From an uncultured Clostridium sp. (GTDB lineage: Bacteria; Bacillota; Clostridia; TANB77; CAG-508): a stretch of 60,902 nucleotides of DNA. The notes beneath the pieces are model-generated. The model saw only the letters and a program-made list of their open reading frames with translations. It did not search any database and had not been told where the DNA came from. The stretch lies in the NCBI GenBank assembly GCA_900553365.1, contig USDL01000005.1, positions 1 to 60,902 on the forward strand, in the 5' to 3' direction. The position numbers and the translations under genes are program-made. Within the stretch, counting starts at the first letter, position 1. Each line of letters begins with the position of its first letter. Below, piece by piece: positions 44,034 to 52,523 of this stretch.

Positions 44034-45164
44034 ATGGAAGCAATAAGATATGAATTAAAACATATATGTAAACAAACAGGTGCAAGAAGTGGAATTATAC
44101 ATACTCCACATGGAGATATAGAAACTCCTGTATTTATGCCAGTTGGAACACAAGCTACAGTTAAATCAATGACTCCAGAGGAATTAAAAGAAGAAGTAAA
44201 AGCACAAATTATATTATCAAACACTTATCATCTATATTTAAGACCAGGACATGAACTTGTAAAAGAAGCAGGAGGACTACACAAATTTATGAATTGGGAC
44301 AAGCCAATTCTAACTGATTGCGGAGGCTTTCAAGTTTTTAGTTTGAGCGACTTAAGAACAATTACAGAAGATGGAGTTGAATTTAAGTCTCATTTAGATG
44401 GTAGTAAGCACTTTTTCTCACCAGAAAAAGTAATGGAAATAGAAGAAGCATTAGGAGCAGATATTATAATGGCTTTTGATGAATGTGTAGAACCTAATGC
44501 CGGATACGAATATACAAAACAATCAATGGAAAGAACAACAAGATGGGCTAAAAGATGTAAAGAAGCTCATAAAGACACTTCAAAACAAGGCGTATTTGGG
44601 ATTATACAAGGAGGATTTTTTGAAGATTTAAGAGAAAAATCAGCTAAAGATTTAATAGAACTAGATTTTCCGGGATACGCAATAGGCGGAATAAGTGTTG
44701 GAGAAACAAAAGAAGATTTCCTAAGAATTTTAAGATATACAGCACCATTTATGCCAGAAAACAAACCAAGATATTTAATGGGTGTAGGTACACCTGATTA
44801 CTTGATTGAAGCTGCAATTTCCGGAATAGATATGTGTGATTGTGTTCTACCAACTAGAATTGCTCGAAATGGCACAGCTCTTACCTCAAAAGGAAAAGTT
44901 GTAATAAGAAATGCAACTTATGAAAGAGATTGGGGCAGACTAGATGAACAATGTGACTGCTATACATGTAAAAATTATACTAGAGCGTATATAAGACATT
45001 TAATAAAGACAAATGAAATTTTAGGAGTTAGACTACTTTCAATACATAATTTAAGATTCTTAGTAAGACTAATGGAAAATGTAAGAAAAGCAATAGAAAA
45101 TGATAGCTTATTAGATTTTAGAAATGATTTTTATAAAAAATATGGATATGAAATAGACAAGTAA
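44034..45164 (+). CDS. tgt: tRNA-guanine transglycosylase
   Basis: Exchanges guanine 34 for preQ1 in GUN-anticodon tRNAs, 376 residues. The start is ATG 44034 (AAAGGAATTT upstream); a longer frame overlaps the VanW gene. Key parts: GTQATVKSMTPEEL, TDCGGFQVFSL (substrate-binding Asp), FDECVEPNAG, GIIQGG, GVGTPDYLIEAA, DMCDCVLPTRIARNGTA (nucleophile Asp) and the zinc site CDCYTCKNYTRAYIRHL. It is complete. Confidence 0.97.
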   Translation: MEAIRYELKHICKQTGARSGIIHTPHGDIETPVFMPVGTQATVKSMTPEELKEEVKAQIILSNTYHLYLRPGHELVKEAGGLHKFMNWDKPILTDCGGFQVFSLSDLRTITEDGVEFKSHLDGSKHFFSPEKVMEIEEALGADIIMAFDECVEPNAGYEYTKQSMERTTRWAKRCKEAHKDTSKQGVFGIIQGGFFEDLREKSAKDLIELDFPGYAIGGISVGETKEDFLRILRYTAPFMPENKPRYLMGVGTPDYLIEAAISGIDMCDCVLPTRIARNGTALTSKGKVVIRNATYERDWGRLDEQCDCYTCKNYTRAYIRHLIKTNEILGVRLLSIHNLRFLVRLMENVRKAIENDSLLDFRNDFYKKYGYEIDK

Positions 45165-45196
45165 ATGGACTATTCATGAAAGGAAAGGGAAGTAAT

Positions 45197-46402
45197 ATGG
45201 ATTTGTTGAATCAAAACCAATATCAAGAACCTCAAAAATCAAAAAGTAAAAAACTAATATTAGTTTTATTAATGTTTTCAATTATTTTTGCAATAGGAAT
45301 ATTATGTCTGATGGTATATTTAAAATCTAATATGACTATTGGAACAACATTATATATAAATGGAGAACAAAAAGAAATAGCCAGTGACTTGATAATAACA
45401 GGAAGTGACGGAAACCAGTATATTGCATTAAGAAAACTTGCTGAATTATTAGGTTATGGATTTGATAACAGTGAGTATAACAATTATGGCATGGATACAA
45501 CTAAATGTTATGTAAAAAATAATACATTAATTACAGGCTTTGAACAGGATTCAAATAGAATATATAAATACGAGGAAGGCACAAATTTAGATTATCAATA
45601 TTATAAATTAAACAACAATATACTCATGTATAATAACAATCTATATATTGCACTTCAAGACTTAAACTTAGCTCTGAGTATGAAATGTGAGTCTACAGAA
45701 AAGAATGAAATTAAACTATATACAATGGAATACTTAGCTAGCATATACCAAGAAAAATTAAAAGATTCTGGATACTCAGTATCAACAGAACAAAACAACC
45801 AAAAAGCATTAGCTTATGATTGGATAATAGTAACTAACAAAGATAATATATACAGTGTTTTAAATACAAACTTTGATGAAATTATTGGAGAAAAATATTT
45901 AAGTATTTATTTTGATGAATATAATAGTAATTTTATTGTTTCAAATACTAGCGGACAACATGGAATACTTGCAACAAACGGAACTATATTAATTTCCCTA
46001 AAATTTGACGATTTGAAAATATTGAACTATGAGAATATGCTTTACAAAGTTTCAAATAATGATAAATATGGAATAATGAAGAAAGATGGAACAATGCTTA
46101 CTAAAAATATTATTTATGATGAAATTGGCTATAACGCAGAGCCAGATAAAAAAATCGTATATACGCTAATAGTTCCTGATTTAGATGGAAAAGGACAAAC
46201 AATAGTTGTAAAACAAAATGGAAAATATGGACTAATTTATTTAAAAGATGGAGAAACATATTTGCCTTGCGATCACTTAGATAAATTGTATGCAGTAAAT
46301 GAACTTGGAACAATAGAATTTAGAGTAGAAGTTGAAAAACAAACAATTAAATTATCAGACTATATGGAAGCTAGAAAAACTCATGTAGTTAATATGAACT
46401 AA
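45197..46402 (+). CDS. membrane-anchored protein with copper-amine-oxidase-N-like domain and WG repeats
   Basis: About 401 residues. ATG 45197 follows AAAGGGAAG; the ATG at 45176 has no ribosome site. One membrane helix (about 20-43) is followed by a segment with ALRKLAELLGYGFDN and NNNLYIALQDLNLALS, like the stalk domain found in copper amine oxidase N-termini, and then WG-type repeats (GQHGILATNGTILISLKFDD, DKYGIMKKDGTMLTKNIIYDE, GKYGLIYLKDGETYLPCD). WG repeats often mediate extracellular binding. No enzyme is evident. Confidence 0.75.
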   Translation: MDLLNQNQYQEPQKSKSKKLILVLLMFSIIFAIGILCLMVYLKSNMTIGTTLYINGEQKEIASDLIITGSDGNQYIALRKLAELLGYGFDNSEYNNYGMDTTKCYVKNNTLITGFEQDSNRIYKYEEGTNLDYQYYKLNNNILMYNNNLYIALQDLNLALSMKCESTEKNEIKLYTMEYLASIYQEKLKDSGYSVSTEQNNQKALAYDWIIVTNKDNIYSVLNTNFDEIIGEKYLSIYFDEYNSNFIVSNTSGQHGILATNGTILISLKFDDLKILNYENMLYKVSNNDKYGIMKKDGTMLTKNIIYDEIGYNAEPDKKIVYTLIVPDLDGKGQTIVVKQNGKYGLIYLKDGETYLPCDHLDKLYAVNELGTIEFRVEVEKQTIKLSDYMEARKTHVVNMN

Positions 46403-46450
46403 ATACTAATCTTGGACAAGACTGAAAAAACATTTAGAATGGTAACAAAT

Positions 46451-46490
46451 AAAAAGATGAACTTAAGATTTAAAGTTCATCTTTTTATTT
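46451..46490. terminator. bidirectional terminator
   Basis: AAAAAGATGAACTT pairs with AAGTTCATCTTTTT, with A- and T-runs on either side, between converging genes. Confidence 0.85.
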
Positions 46491-46493
46491 TAG

Positions 46494-46871
46494 CTACATT
46501 TTTTGCTCACCAGGCAAGAAGTAATCTACAATACCGTAAATAACAGCACCAATAATTGCAGACATCCAAGAAATACTATATCCTGCAACAAAGTATTGGA
46601 TTGCATATAAAACTATTACAGATAAAACAAACCCTACAAATCCTTTGCCGAAAGGACTAGCTTGTATGCCAGTAAACTTAGAAACTAAATAATCAAGTAT
46701 AGTAAGAACTATAGCAGCAATAGCTAAAGACCAGAAATTTGAAATATTGAAACCTGGTGTAAAGAAAGCTGTAATTGCAAGAACTATAGCTGCTGTTATT
46801 AGTCTACCAACAATTTGCCAAGCTGTACTTGTGCCATTTGAAGCTTGAGTATTTTGATCGCTATTTGACAT
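46494..46871 (-). CDS. small four-helix membrane protein, phage-holin-4-like family
   Basis: A 125-residue integral membrane protein. After a Ser/Asn-rich N-terminus, four hydrophobic helices occur (about 20-40, 45-65, 75-95, 100-118), with TPGFNISNFWSLAIAAIVLTILDY typical of the YvlD/holin-4 superfamily. It ends FLPGEQKM. No lysis genes are nearby, so a host-encoded envelope role is more probable than a holin role. AGGAGG precedes the start. Confidence 0.75.
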   Translation of the reverse strand: MSNSDQNTQASNGTSTAWQIVGRLITAAIVLAITAFFTPGFNISNFWSLAIAAIVLTILDYLVSKFTGIQASPFGKGFVGFVLSVIVLYAIQYFVAGYSISWMSAIIGAVIYGIVDYFLPGEQKM

Positions 46872-47058
46872 CTAATTAAAACCTCCTAACTTTAAATATA
46901 TATATTTAATTTTGCTTTGATTTTTAGGTTTCGTATATATTATTTTCAAATAATTAAGATTTATTCACCAAATAAATTGTATATTTTCAAAATTTTTGTA
47001 AAAAATTTAATTATATATTATAAAAATATTAATATTTCATAAAGCAAGGAGAAAATAA

Positions 47059-47733
47059 ATGTTAAATACTTTTGTAAGAGTAAGTATAATCTATTTGGTT
47101 GTGTTAATAGTTATGAGATTAATGGGAAAACGAGAAATTAGCCAAATGCAGCCATTTGAACTCGTAATTGCAATAATGATAGCTGATTTAGCATCAGTTC
47201 CAATGGCAGATACAGGAATACCAATTTTTAATGGAATTATACCAATATTAGCACTATTATTATTTCAATTAATAATATCACTTATCAATTTAAAAAGCAT
47301 AACACTAAGAAAAATAATATGTGGAAAACCACGAATGTTAATATATAGAGGAAAAATTGATGATGGAGCATTAAAAAAGGAAAAAATAACAATAAATGAA
47401 TTACAAGAAAGACTAAGACAAAACAATATTTTCTCAATAGGTGACGTAGAATATGCAATACTAGAGACTAGCGGACAGATAAGTGTAATTCAAAAACCGG
47501 AAAAAAGAACTACAATTCCAGAAGATTTTCATATTTTACCAGATTATGAAGGTATTCCGTATGATTTAATCATAGATGGAAAAGTAATGCACGAAAACAT
47601 TCAAGCCATTGGTAGAGATGAAAGATGGCTAAAAAGAGAAGTTGAAAAATTTAAAATAAAACCAGAAGAAGCATTAATAGTAACTTATGATGGTAAAGGA
47701 CAAATCTTTTGCCAGAAAAAAGAAATTAAATAA
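47059..47733 (+). CDS. DUF421 (YetF/YdfR family) membrane protein
   Basis: A 224-residue protein: three N-terminal membrane helices to about 75, then the cytoplasmic DUF421 core with RLMGKREISQMQPFELVIAI at the start, MLIYRGKID, LQERLRQNNIFSIGDVEYAILE, and a final IIDGKVMHENIQAIGRDERWL. AAGGAG precedes ATG 47059. The DUF4363 gene follows within 17 bp, a common pairing in Clostridia. Function is unknown; a link to spore or envelope biology is suspected. Confidence 0.85.
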   Translation: MLNTFVRVSIIYLVVLIVMRLMGKREISQMQPFELVIAIMIADLASVPMADTGIPIFNGIIPILALLLFQLIISLINLKSITLRKIICGKPRMLIYRGKIDDGALKKEKITINELQERLRQNNIFSIGDVEYAILETSGQISVIQKPEKRTTIPEDFHILPDYEGIPYDLIIDGKVMHENIQAIGRDERWLKREVEKFKIKPEEALIVTYDGKGQIFCQKKEIK

Positions 47734-47750
47734 AATAGAAAGGAAAACTC

Positions 47751-48143
47751 ATGAGAGATTGGTTCATTATAACTGCAATATTTATAATAATAGTAGGTGG
47801 AGATATTATGATGCAAACACACCTAAATAAAACAGCAGACGAATTAATAAATAATTTACAAGATTTAAAACAAAAAACAATACTTGCAAAAGAAACAGAA
47901 AATAGAGAAAATATAAAAAAGCAAATAAATGAAATAGATGAAAAATGGGAAGAAATAAATAAAACATGGGCAGAAATAGTAGTACATCAAGAATTAGATA
48001 ATATACATCAGTCATTAACAAAAGCAAAATCTAATATTGAAGAAGGTGGCTTAGAAGATGCAATCCAAGAAATAGAAACAGCTTTATTTTTTGTAGAGCA
48101 TGTAAAACAGAGAGAAAAGATAAGTTTGAAAAATATATTTTAA
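47751..48143 (+). CDS. DUF4363 family protein
   Basis: A 130-residue protein with one N-terminal membrane helix (about 5-20) and a long helical, probably coiled-coil, extracytoplasmic part (ADELINNLQDLKQKTIL, then WEEINKTWAEIVVHQELDNI). This matches DUF4363, which is regularly encoded after DUF421 in Clostridia. AAAGG precedes ATG 47751. Function is unknown. Confidence 0.8.
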   Translation: MRDWFIITAIFIIIVGGDIMMQTHLNKTADELINNLQDLKQKTILAKETENRENIKKQINEIDEKWEEINKTWAEIVVHQELDNIHQSLTKAKSNIEEGGLEDAIQEIETALFFVEHVKQREKISLKNIF

Positions 48144-48201
48144 AAAAACATTTCTATTTTCTAAAATTTATGATAAAATAGTACAGATGAAGGAGAAATG
48201 T

Positions 48202-48936
48202 ATGGAAGAAATTGATAAAAATAATTTACCAAAACATATTGCAATAATCATGGATGGAAATAGGCGTTGGGCAAAACAAAGAAATCTTACAACAAAGGAA
48301 GGGCATAAAGCAGGTTCAAAGAATCTTGAAAATATTGCTATTTTCTGTAATGAAATAGGAATAAAATACTTAACTGTATATGCTTTTTCAACTGAAAATT
48401 GGAAGAGAACCCAAGAAGAGGTTTCAGCTTTAATGTTCATATTAAAAGCAAATCTAGACTCAATGCTTAGAAAAATGGACTTAAAAAACATAAAAATAAG
48501 AGTAATTGGAGAAAAAGAAAACATACCAAAAGACATACAAGCCAAAATAGACAAATTAGTTGAAAAAACGAAAAATAATACAGGTTTAGTATTAAATATA
48601 GCTTTTAACTATGGGGGAAGAGCAGAACTAGTGCACACTACAAAGGTAATTGCTCAAAAAGTTAAAGACGGAGAAATAAGTGTTGAAGACATAGATGAAT
48701 TGCTTATTTCAAACAATTTGTACACAGCAGGTCAGCCAGATCCAGACTTAATGATAAGAACAAGCCATGAATTAAGAACAAGTAACTTCTTACCATGGCA
48801 ACTTACATATTCAGAATTTTATTTTCCAGATAAACATTGGCCAGAGTTTGGTAGAGAAGATTTAATAGAAGCAATAAAAGTATATCAAAAAAGAAATAGA
48901 AGATTTGGCGGACGCCCAGATGAGGTGAAAAAATAA
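48202..48936 (+). CDS. uppS: isoprenyl transferase (undecaprenyl diphosphate synthase)
   Basis: Makes the C55 lipid carrier for peptidoglycan from FPP and IPP. 244 residues. The start is ATG 48202 with AAGGAG just upstream (the in-frame ATG 48187 overlaps that site). MDGNRRWAK (catalytic Asp) is near residue 18, YAFSTENWKR near 62, and RTSHELRTSNFLPWQLTYSE with FYFPDKHWP near 190-215. The stop overlaps the start of cdsA by one base. Confidence 0.96.
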   Translation: MEEIDKNNLPKHIAIIMDGNRRWAKQRNLTTKEGHKAGSKNLENIAIFCNEIGIKYLTVYAFSTENWKRTQEEVSALMFILKANLDSMLRKMDLKNIKIRVIGEKENIPKDIQAKIDKLVEKTKNNTGLVLNIAFNYGGRAELVHTTKVIAQKVKDGEISVEDIDELLISNNLYTAGQPDPDLMIRTSHELRTSNFLPWQLTYSEFYFPDKHWPEFGREDLIEAIKVYQKRNRRFGGRPDEVKK

Positions 48937-49728
48937 TGAAAATTAAACGAATTTTATCTGGTTTAATATTAGTTGCAATTCTAGCTATAATACTGATACT
49001 AGGGAATACAACAGTTGTAAATATATCAATATCAATAATTGCAATGATTTCAATAAATGAATATTTTAATAGCTTCAAAGGAAAGTACAATGTTGATAAA
49101 TGGGTAGGAAACATTATGGCAATATTATTAGCGTTTATAGGAATACTTCCTAAAGAGGCAATAATACTAATATTCCCTATTTCAATAGTAATATTATTTA
49201 CAAAAGTTGTTGTTACACGGAATGAAAACAAATTACGCAGACATTGCTATAACAGGTTTTGGAATAATATATATTATTGGATTTATTTTGTTCATACCAT
49301 TGATTTATTCTTTAGAAAATGGAAAAATTTTAATATGGTATCTAGCAATAGCAGCATGGGGAACAGATACATTTGCATATTTTACAGGAATAAGATTTGG
49401 AAAACATAAATTAACATCAATTAGTCCTAAAAAAACAATGGAAGGCAGTATTGGTGGAATAATTGGAACAGTTATTATTTCCTTAATTTATACATATATT
49501 ATAAATAAAACAGGAAGTATGGAAATATCATATCTAGCGATACTCGCAATAGCAATGGTATTAAGCATTTTATCCGAAATAGGTGATTTAGCAGCATCTA
49601 GTATAAAAAGATACACAGGAATTAAGGACTTTGGAGAATTAATACCAGGGCATGGAGGAATGTTAGATAGAATTGATAGTATATTGTTTATTGCACCTTT
49701 TGCATATTTCTTATTGAACTTAATATAA
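48936..49728 (+). CDS. cdsA: phosphatidate cytidylyltransferase, needs +1 shift at CGG 49218
   Basis: Makes CDP-diacylglycerol for phospholipids. The zero frame covers three membrane helices and then CGG 49218; it would go on out of family. Dropping C49218 gives VVVTGMKTNYADIAITGFG and the rest: WGTDTFAYFTG, KTMEGSIGG, and the CdsA signature in EIGDLAASSIKRYTG and LIPGHGGMLDRIDS. The final length of about 263 residues is normal. It overlaps uppS by one base and is followed after 11 bp by rseP, so a membrane-lipid operon is formed. Confidence 0.93.
49218..49221 (+). other. CGGN recoding site 8 (cdsA)
   Basis: ACA-CGG-AAT in zero frame; ACA-(C)-GGA-ATG-AAA after the shift, joining the two halves of CdsA in a membrane/loop region. 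Confidence 0.85.
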
Positions 49729-49739
49729 AGGAGAAAGAA

Positions 49740-50463
49740 ATGATTATAGGTATTATCAAAATAGCATTTCTATTAGGATTTTTAATATTCATACATGAAT
49801 TACGGGCACTTTTTAGTTGCAAAATTATTTAACGTAAAAATTAAGCAATTTGCAATAGGATTTGGACCAACAATATGGAAAAAACAAGGAAAAGAAACTT
49901 CTTATGAATTAAAAGCAATTCCAATGGGTGGATTTGTAAATATGCTTGGAGAAGATGAGCCAGTAGAAGACCAAAGAGCATATAATCAAAAAACAATACC
50001 ACAAAAAATAGCAATATTACTAGCAGGAGGCACAGTAAACATAATCTTTGGGCTAATTTTATGTGCAATAATAGCATCAAGCATATTAGGATTTCAAAAA
50101 GGATTAAAATTTACAGGAAACTTCCTAGGAGCATCACTTCAAGGCATAATAGAACTATTCACAGGAAAAGTAAAAGCAGACCAACTAGTTGGAGTAGTAG
50201 GAATATCAGACATGGTAATAGAAACAAATGGATTTAAAGACTTTGCTTATATGATGGCAGTAATTTCTGTTTCGTTAGGCGTAACAAATTTATTACCGTT
50301 TCCACCATTGGATGGAGGAAAAATCTTTTTACTTTTAATAGAAGCAATAAGAGGCAAACCTTTAAAGCAAAATACAGAACTAGGAATACAAATGACAGGT
50401 TTTGTTTTACTTATAGGTTTATCGATATTTGTAACCTACAATGATATAATGAAAATTTTTTAA
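49740..50463 (+). CDS. rseP: RseP/RasP-like M50 site-2 protease without PDZ domain, needs +1 shift at CGG 49803
   Basis: Intramembrane zinc protease. ATG 49740 follows AAGGAGA. The first 21 codons end FLIFIHEL and then CGG. Dropping C49803 gives HELGHFLVAKLFNVK, so the shift lies inside the HExxH active-site motif. The rest has AIPMGGFVNMLGED, LAGGTVNIIFG and NLLPFPPLDGGK. The whole is about 240 residues; the PDZ domain of RasP/RseP is missing, so the two catalytic halves are joined by a short loop. dxr, usual between cdsA and rseP, is also absent. Confidence 0.93.
49803..49806 (+). other. CGGN recoding site 9 (rseP, inside HELGH)
   Basis: TTA-CGG-GCA in zero frame; TTA-(C)-GGG-CAC-TTT after the shift, giving His-Glu-Leu-Gly-His-Phe. 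The second zinc histidine exists only in the shifted frame. Confidence 0.9.
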
Positions 50464-50492
50464 TAATAAGAAAAATAAAAATATAAAAATGC

Positions 50493-50617
50493 TTGATTTT
50501 TCTAGTAATTTATGGTAAAATAATAAGGCTGCAAGGAGCAGTCTTATTATTTTGACTGCTTTTAACCTTACTCATACTTTTAGGCGGTATGGGTTATAAA
50601 CCAAGAGGGAGGTGGAA
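50493..50617 (+). promoter_or_regulatory. promoter and structured leader of rpsF-ssb-rpsR
   Basis: TTGATT (50493-50498), 17 bp, TAAAAT (50516-50521). The leader contains hairpin AGCAGTC/GACTGCT (50537-50560) followed by TTTT, and a second hairpin CTCATAC/GTATGGG (50571-50593) with loop TTTTAGGCG, ahead of GGGAGG. S6:S18 autoregulation through such leaders is known in Firmicutes; the fit here is by position and general shape only. Confidence 0.5.
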
Positions 50618-50905
50618 ATGATGAATAAATACGAAAGTGTTGTCATTGTTAATCCAAATTTAGAGGAAGAAAGTATAAAAAATTTAGAAAAAAAATTCTC
50701 TGATTTAATTAATACTGACGGAAATGTTACATCTGTAGAAGAAATGGGAAAAAGAAAATTAGCTTACGAAATTAAAAAACAAAAAGAAGGTTTTTATTTT
50801 GTAATAAAATTTGAAGCAAAACCAGAATTAATAGCTGAACTTGAAAGAAACTATAGAATTACAGATGAAGTTATGAAGTTTATAGTTGTTAAAGAGGAGG
50901 AATAA
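50618..50905 (+). CDS. rpsF: 30S ribosomal protein S6
   Basis: A 95-residue ribosomal protein with MNKYESVVIVNPNLEEES at the start and FEAKPELIAELERNYRITDEV near the end, standard for S6. ATG 50618 (or the next ATG 50621) follows GGGAGG. It begins the usual rpsF-ssb-rpsR operon. Confidence 0.96.
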   Translation: MMNKYESVVIVNPNLEEESIKNLEKKFSDLINTDGNVTSVEEMGKRKLAYEIKKQKEGFYFVIKFEAKPELIAELERNYRITDEVMKFIVVKEEE

Positions 50906-50908
50906 TAT

Positions 50909-51334
50909 ATGAACAAAGTTATTCTAATGGGACGTTTAACCAGAGATCCTGAGGTTAGATATACAACTAATACAAATACTTTGGTTGCAAGTTTTCCTTT
51001 AGCAGTAAATAGAAGATTTAGCAAACCAGGTGAAGAACGACAAGCTGACTTTATAAACGTAGTTGCTTGGAATAAAACCGGTGAGTTTTGTAGTAAGTGG
51101 TTTAAAAAAGGACAACAAGTAGGCGTAATTGGAAGAATCCAAACAAGAAATTGGGAAGATGAAAATAAAACAAAGCATTATATAACAGAGGTAGTCGCAG
51201 AAGAAGCATATTTTGCAGATTCTAAGAGAGAAAATGCTGCTTCAGGAGCAGAAGGATTTGAAAATACTTTTGGAAGTACAGTTTCTGATGCTTCAGAATT
51301 CAGTGTGCAATCAGATGACGATTTACCATTCTAA
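50909..51334 (+). CDS. ssb: single-stranded DNA-binding protein
   Basis: A 141-residue SSB: OB-fold with NKVILMGRLTRDPEVRYT, FINVVAWNKTGEF and GVIGRIQTRNWEDE, then an acidic disordered tail ending DDDLPF, the interaction tip for RecG, PriA and other partners. It lies between rpsF and rpsR, as usual. Confidence 0.97.
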   Translation: MNKVILMGRLTRDPEVRYTTNTNTLVASFPLAVNRRFSKPGEERQADFINVVAWNKTGEFCSKWFKKGQQVGVIGRIQTRNWEDENKTKHYITEVVAEEAYFADSKRENAASGAEGFENTFGSTVSDASEFSVQSDDDLPF

Positions 51335-51358
51335 CTATTAGAAAGGGGGAAATATAAA

Positions 51359-51655
51359 ATGGCAGACAAAAAAGGAAACAACAAAAATAATAAGAAAAAA
51401 AGATTCAACGGAAATAGTGATGAAGAATTTAATCCAAAATTTAGAAAAATGAGAAAAAAAGTTTGCAGCATGTGTGCAAATAAAGAATTAGTATTAGACT
51501 TCAAAAACTATGACCAAATGAAAAAATTTGTAAATGAAAAAGGTAAAATATTACCAAGAAGAGCAACAGGTGCTTGTGCAAAACATCAAAGAGAAATAAC
51601 ACAAGCTGTAAAAAGAGCAAGACATATTGCTATATTACCTTACACACAAGGTTAA
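51359..51655 (+). CDS. rpsR: 30S ribosomal protein S18
   Basis: A 98-residue S18 with a Lys/Asn-rich N-terminal tail and the core VLDFKNYDQMKKFVNEKGKI, PRRATGACAKHQREI and KRARHIAILPYT. It carries CSMC in the N-terminal part and CAKH later, so it is the zinc-binding (C+) form. A terminator follows. Confidence 0.96.
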   Translation: MADKKGNNKNNKKKRFNGNSDEEFNPKFRKMRKKVCSMCANKELVLDFKNYDQMKKFVNEKGKILPRRATGACAKHQREITQAVKRARHIAILPYTQG

Positions 51656-51660
51656 TTTTA

Positions 51661-51693
51661 AAAAACGATACTTTTCGAAGTATCGTTTTTTTT
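51661..51693 (+). terminator. terminator after rpsR
   Basis: AAAACGATACTT pairs with AAGTATCGTTTT around TTCG, then a T-run. Confidence 0.9.
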
Positions 51694-51755
51694 CACCCTT
51701 ATTTCCCCTCAAGAATATAATATAACTAGATAAGTTTGTAGGGGGAATTTTTAAA

Positions 51756-52523
51756 GTGAGAGAGTTACTAAAGATTGAAAATATTTCAAAGATATATCAA
51801 GCTAAAAATGGTGAGATAGAGGCATTAAAAGATGTAAACTTTACAATAAATAATGGAGAGTATGTAAGTATAATAGGACCTAGTGGTTGTGGAAAATCAA
51901 CACTTTTATCAATAATTGCAGGGTTGGAAAAGAAAACTTCAGGAAAGCTCTACATAGATGGAGAAGAAAGTTCTGGTTTGTCATCAAAAATAGGCTATAT
52001 GTTGCAAAGAGATAGTTTACTAGAATGGAGAAGCATATACAAAAATGTACTATTTGGCTTAGAAATAAGAAAAATTAATACGCCAGAAAACAGAAAATAT
52101 GTGGAAGAACTTTTAAAAAAATACCATCTATATGAATTTAAAGACAAATATCCATCACAATTATCAGGAGGAATGCGTCAAAGAGTTGCTTTAATTAGAA
52201 CTTTGGCAATTAAACCAAAAATTTTGTTATTAGATGAAGCATTTTCAGCCATTGACTATCAAACAAGATTAATGGTTACAAAAGACATTTATGGAATTAT
52301 TAAAAATGAACATGTTACAACATTAATGGTTACACATGATATTTCAGAAGCAATAAGCATGTCAGACAGAATAGTAGTATTAACAGGAAGACCAGCTACT
52401 GTAAAAACAATTCATAGTATAGACTTTGAGATTGAAAACAGAAATCCATTAAACGTAAGAGAAAGTCCTAAATTCAGTAAATACTTTGACAGCATTTGGA
52501 AGGAGTTAGATGTAAATGCATGA
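51756..52523 (+). CDS. ABC transporter ATP-binding protein, NitT/TauT (SsuB) type
   Basis: A 255-residue cytoplasmic ATPase of a nitrate/sulfonate/riboflavin-precursor-type importer. Walker A GPSGCGKST is near residue 40, LSGGMRQRVALIR near 135, Walker B ILLLDEAFSA near 158, and the switch His in MVTHDISEA. GTG 51756 follows GTAGGGGG. It overlaps the permease start by eight bases. A SBP follows, so the importer set is complete: ATPase, permease, binding protein. Confidence 0.92.
   Translation: MRELLKIENISKIYQAKNGEIEALKDVNFTINNGEYVSIIGPSGCGKSTLLSIIAGLEKKTSGKLYIDGEESSGLSSKIGYMLQRDSLLEWRSIYKNVLFGLEIRKINTPENRKYVEELLKKYHLYEFKDKYPSQLSGGMRQRVALIRTLAIKPKILLLDEAFSAIDYQTRLMVTKDIYGIIKNEHVTTLMVTHDISEAISMSDRIVVLTGRPATVKTIHSIDFEIENRNPLNVRESPKFSKYFDSIWKELDVNA

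Noticed and set aside
46494..46871. Phage holin and hidden prophage
   Set aside because: No lysin, capsid, integrase or attachment site is nearby, and the family also has many host-encoded members.
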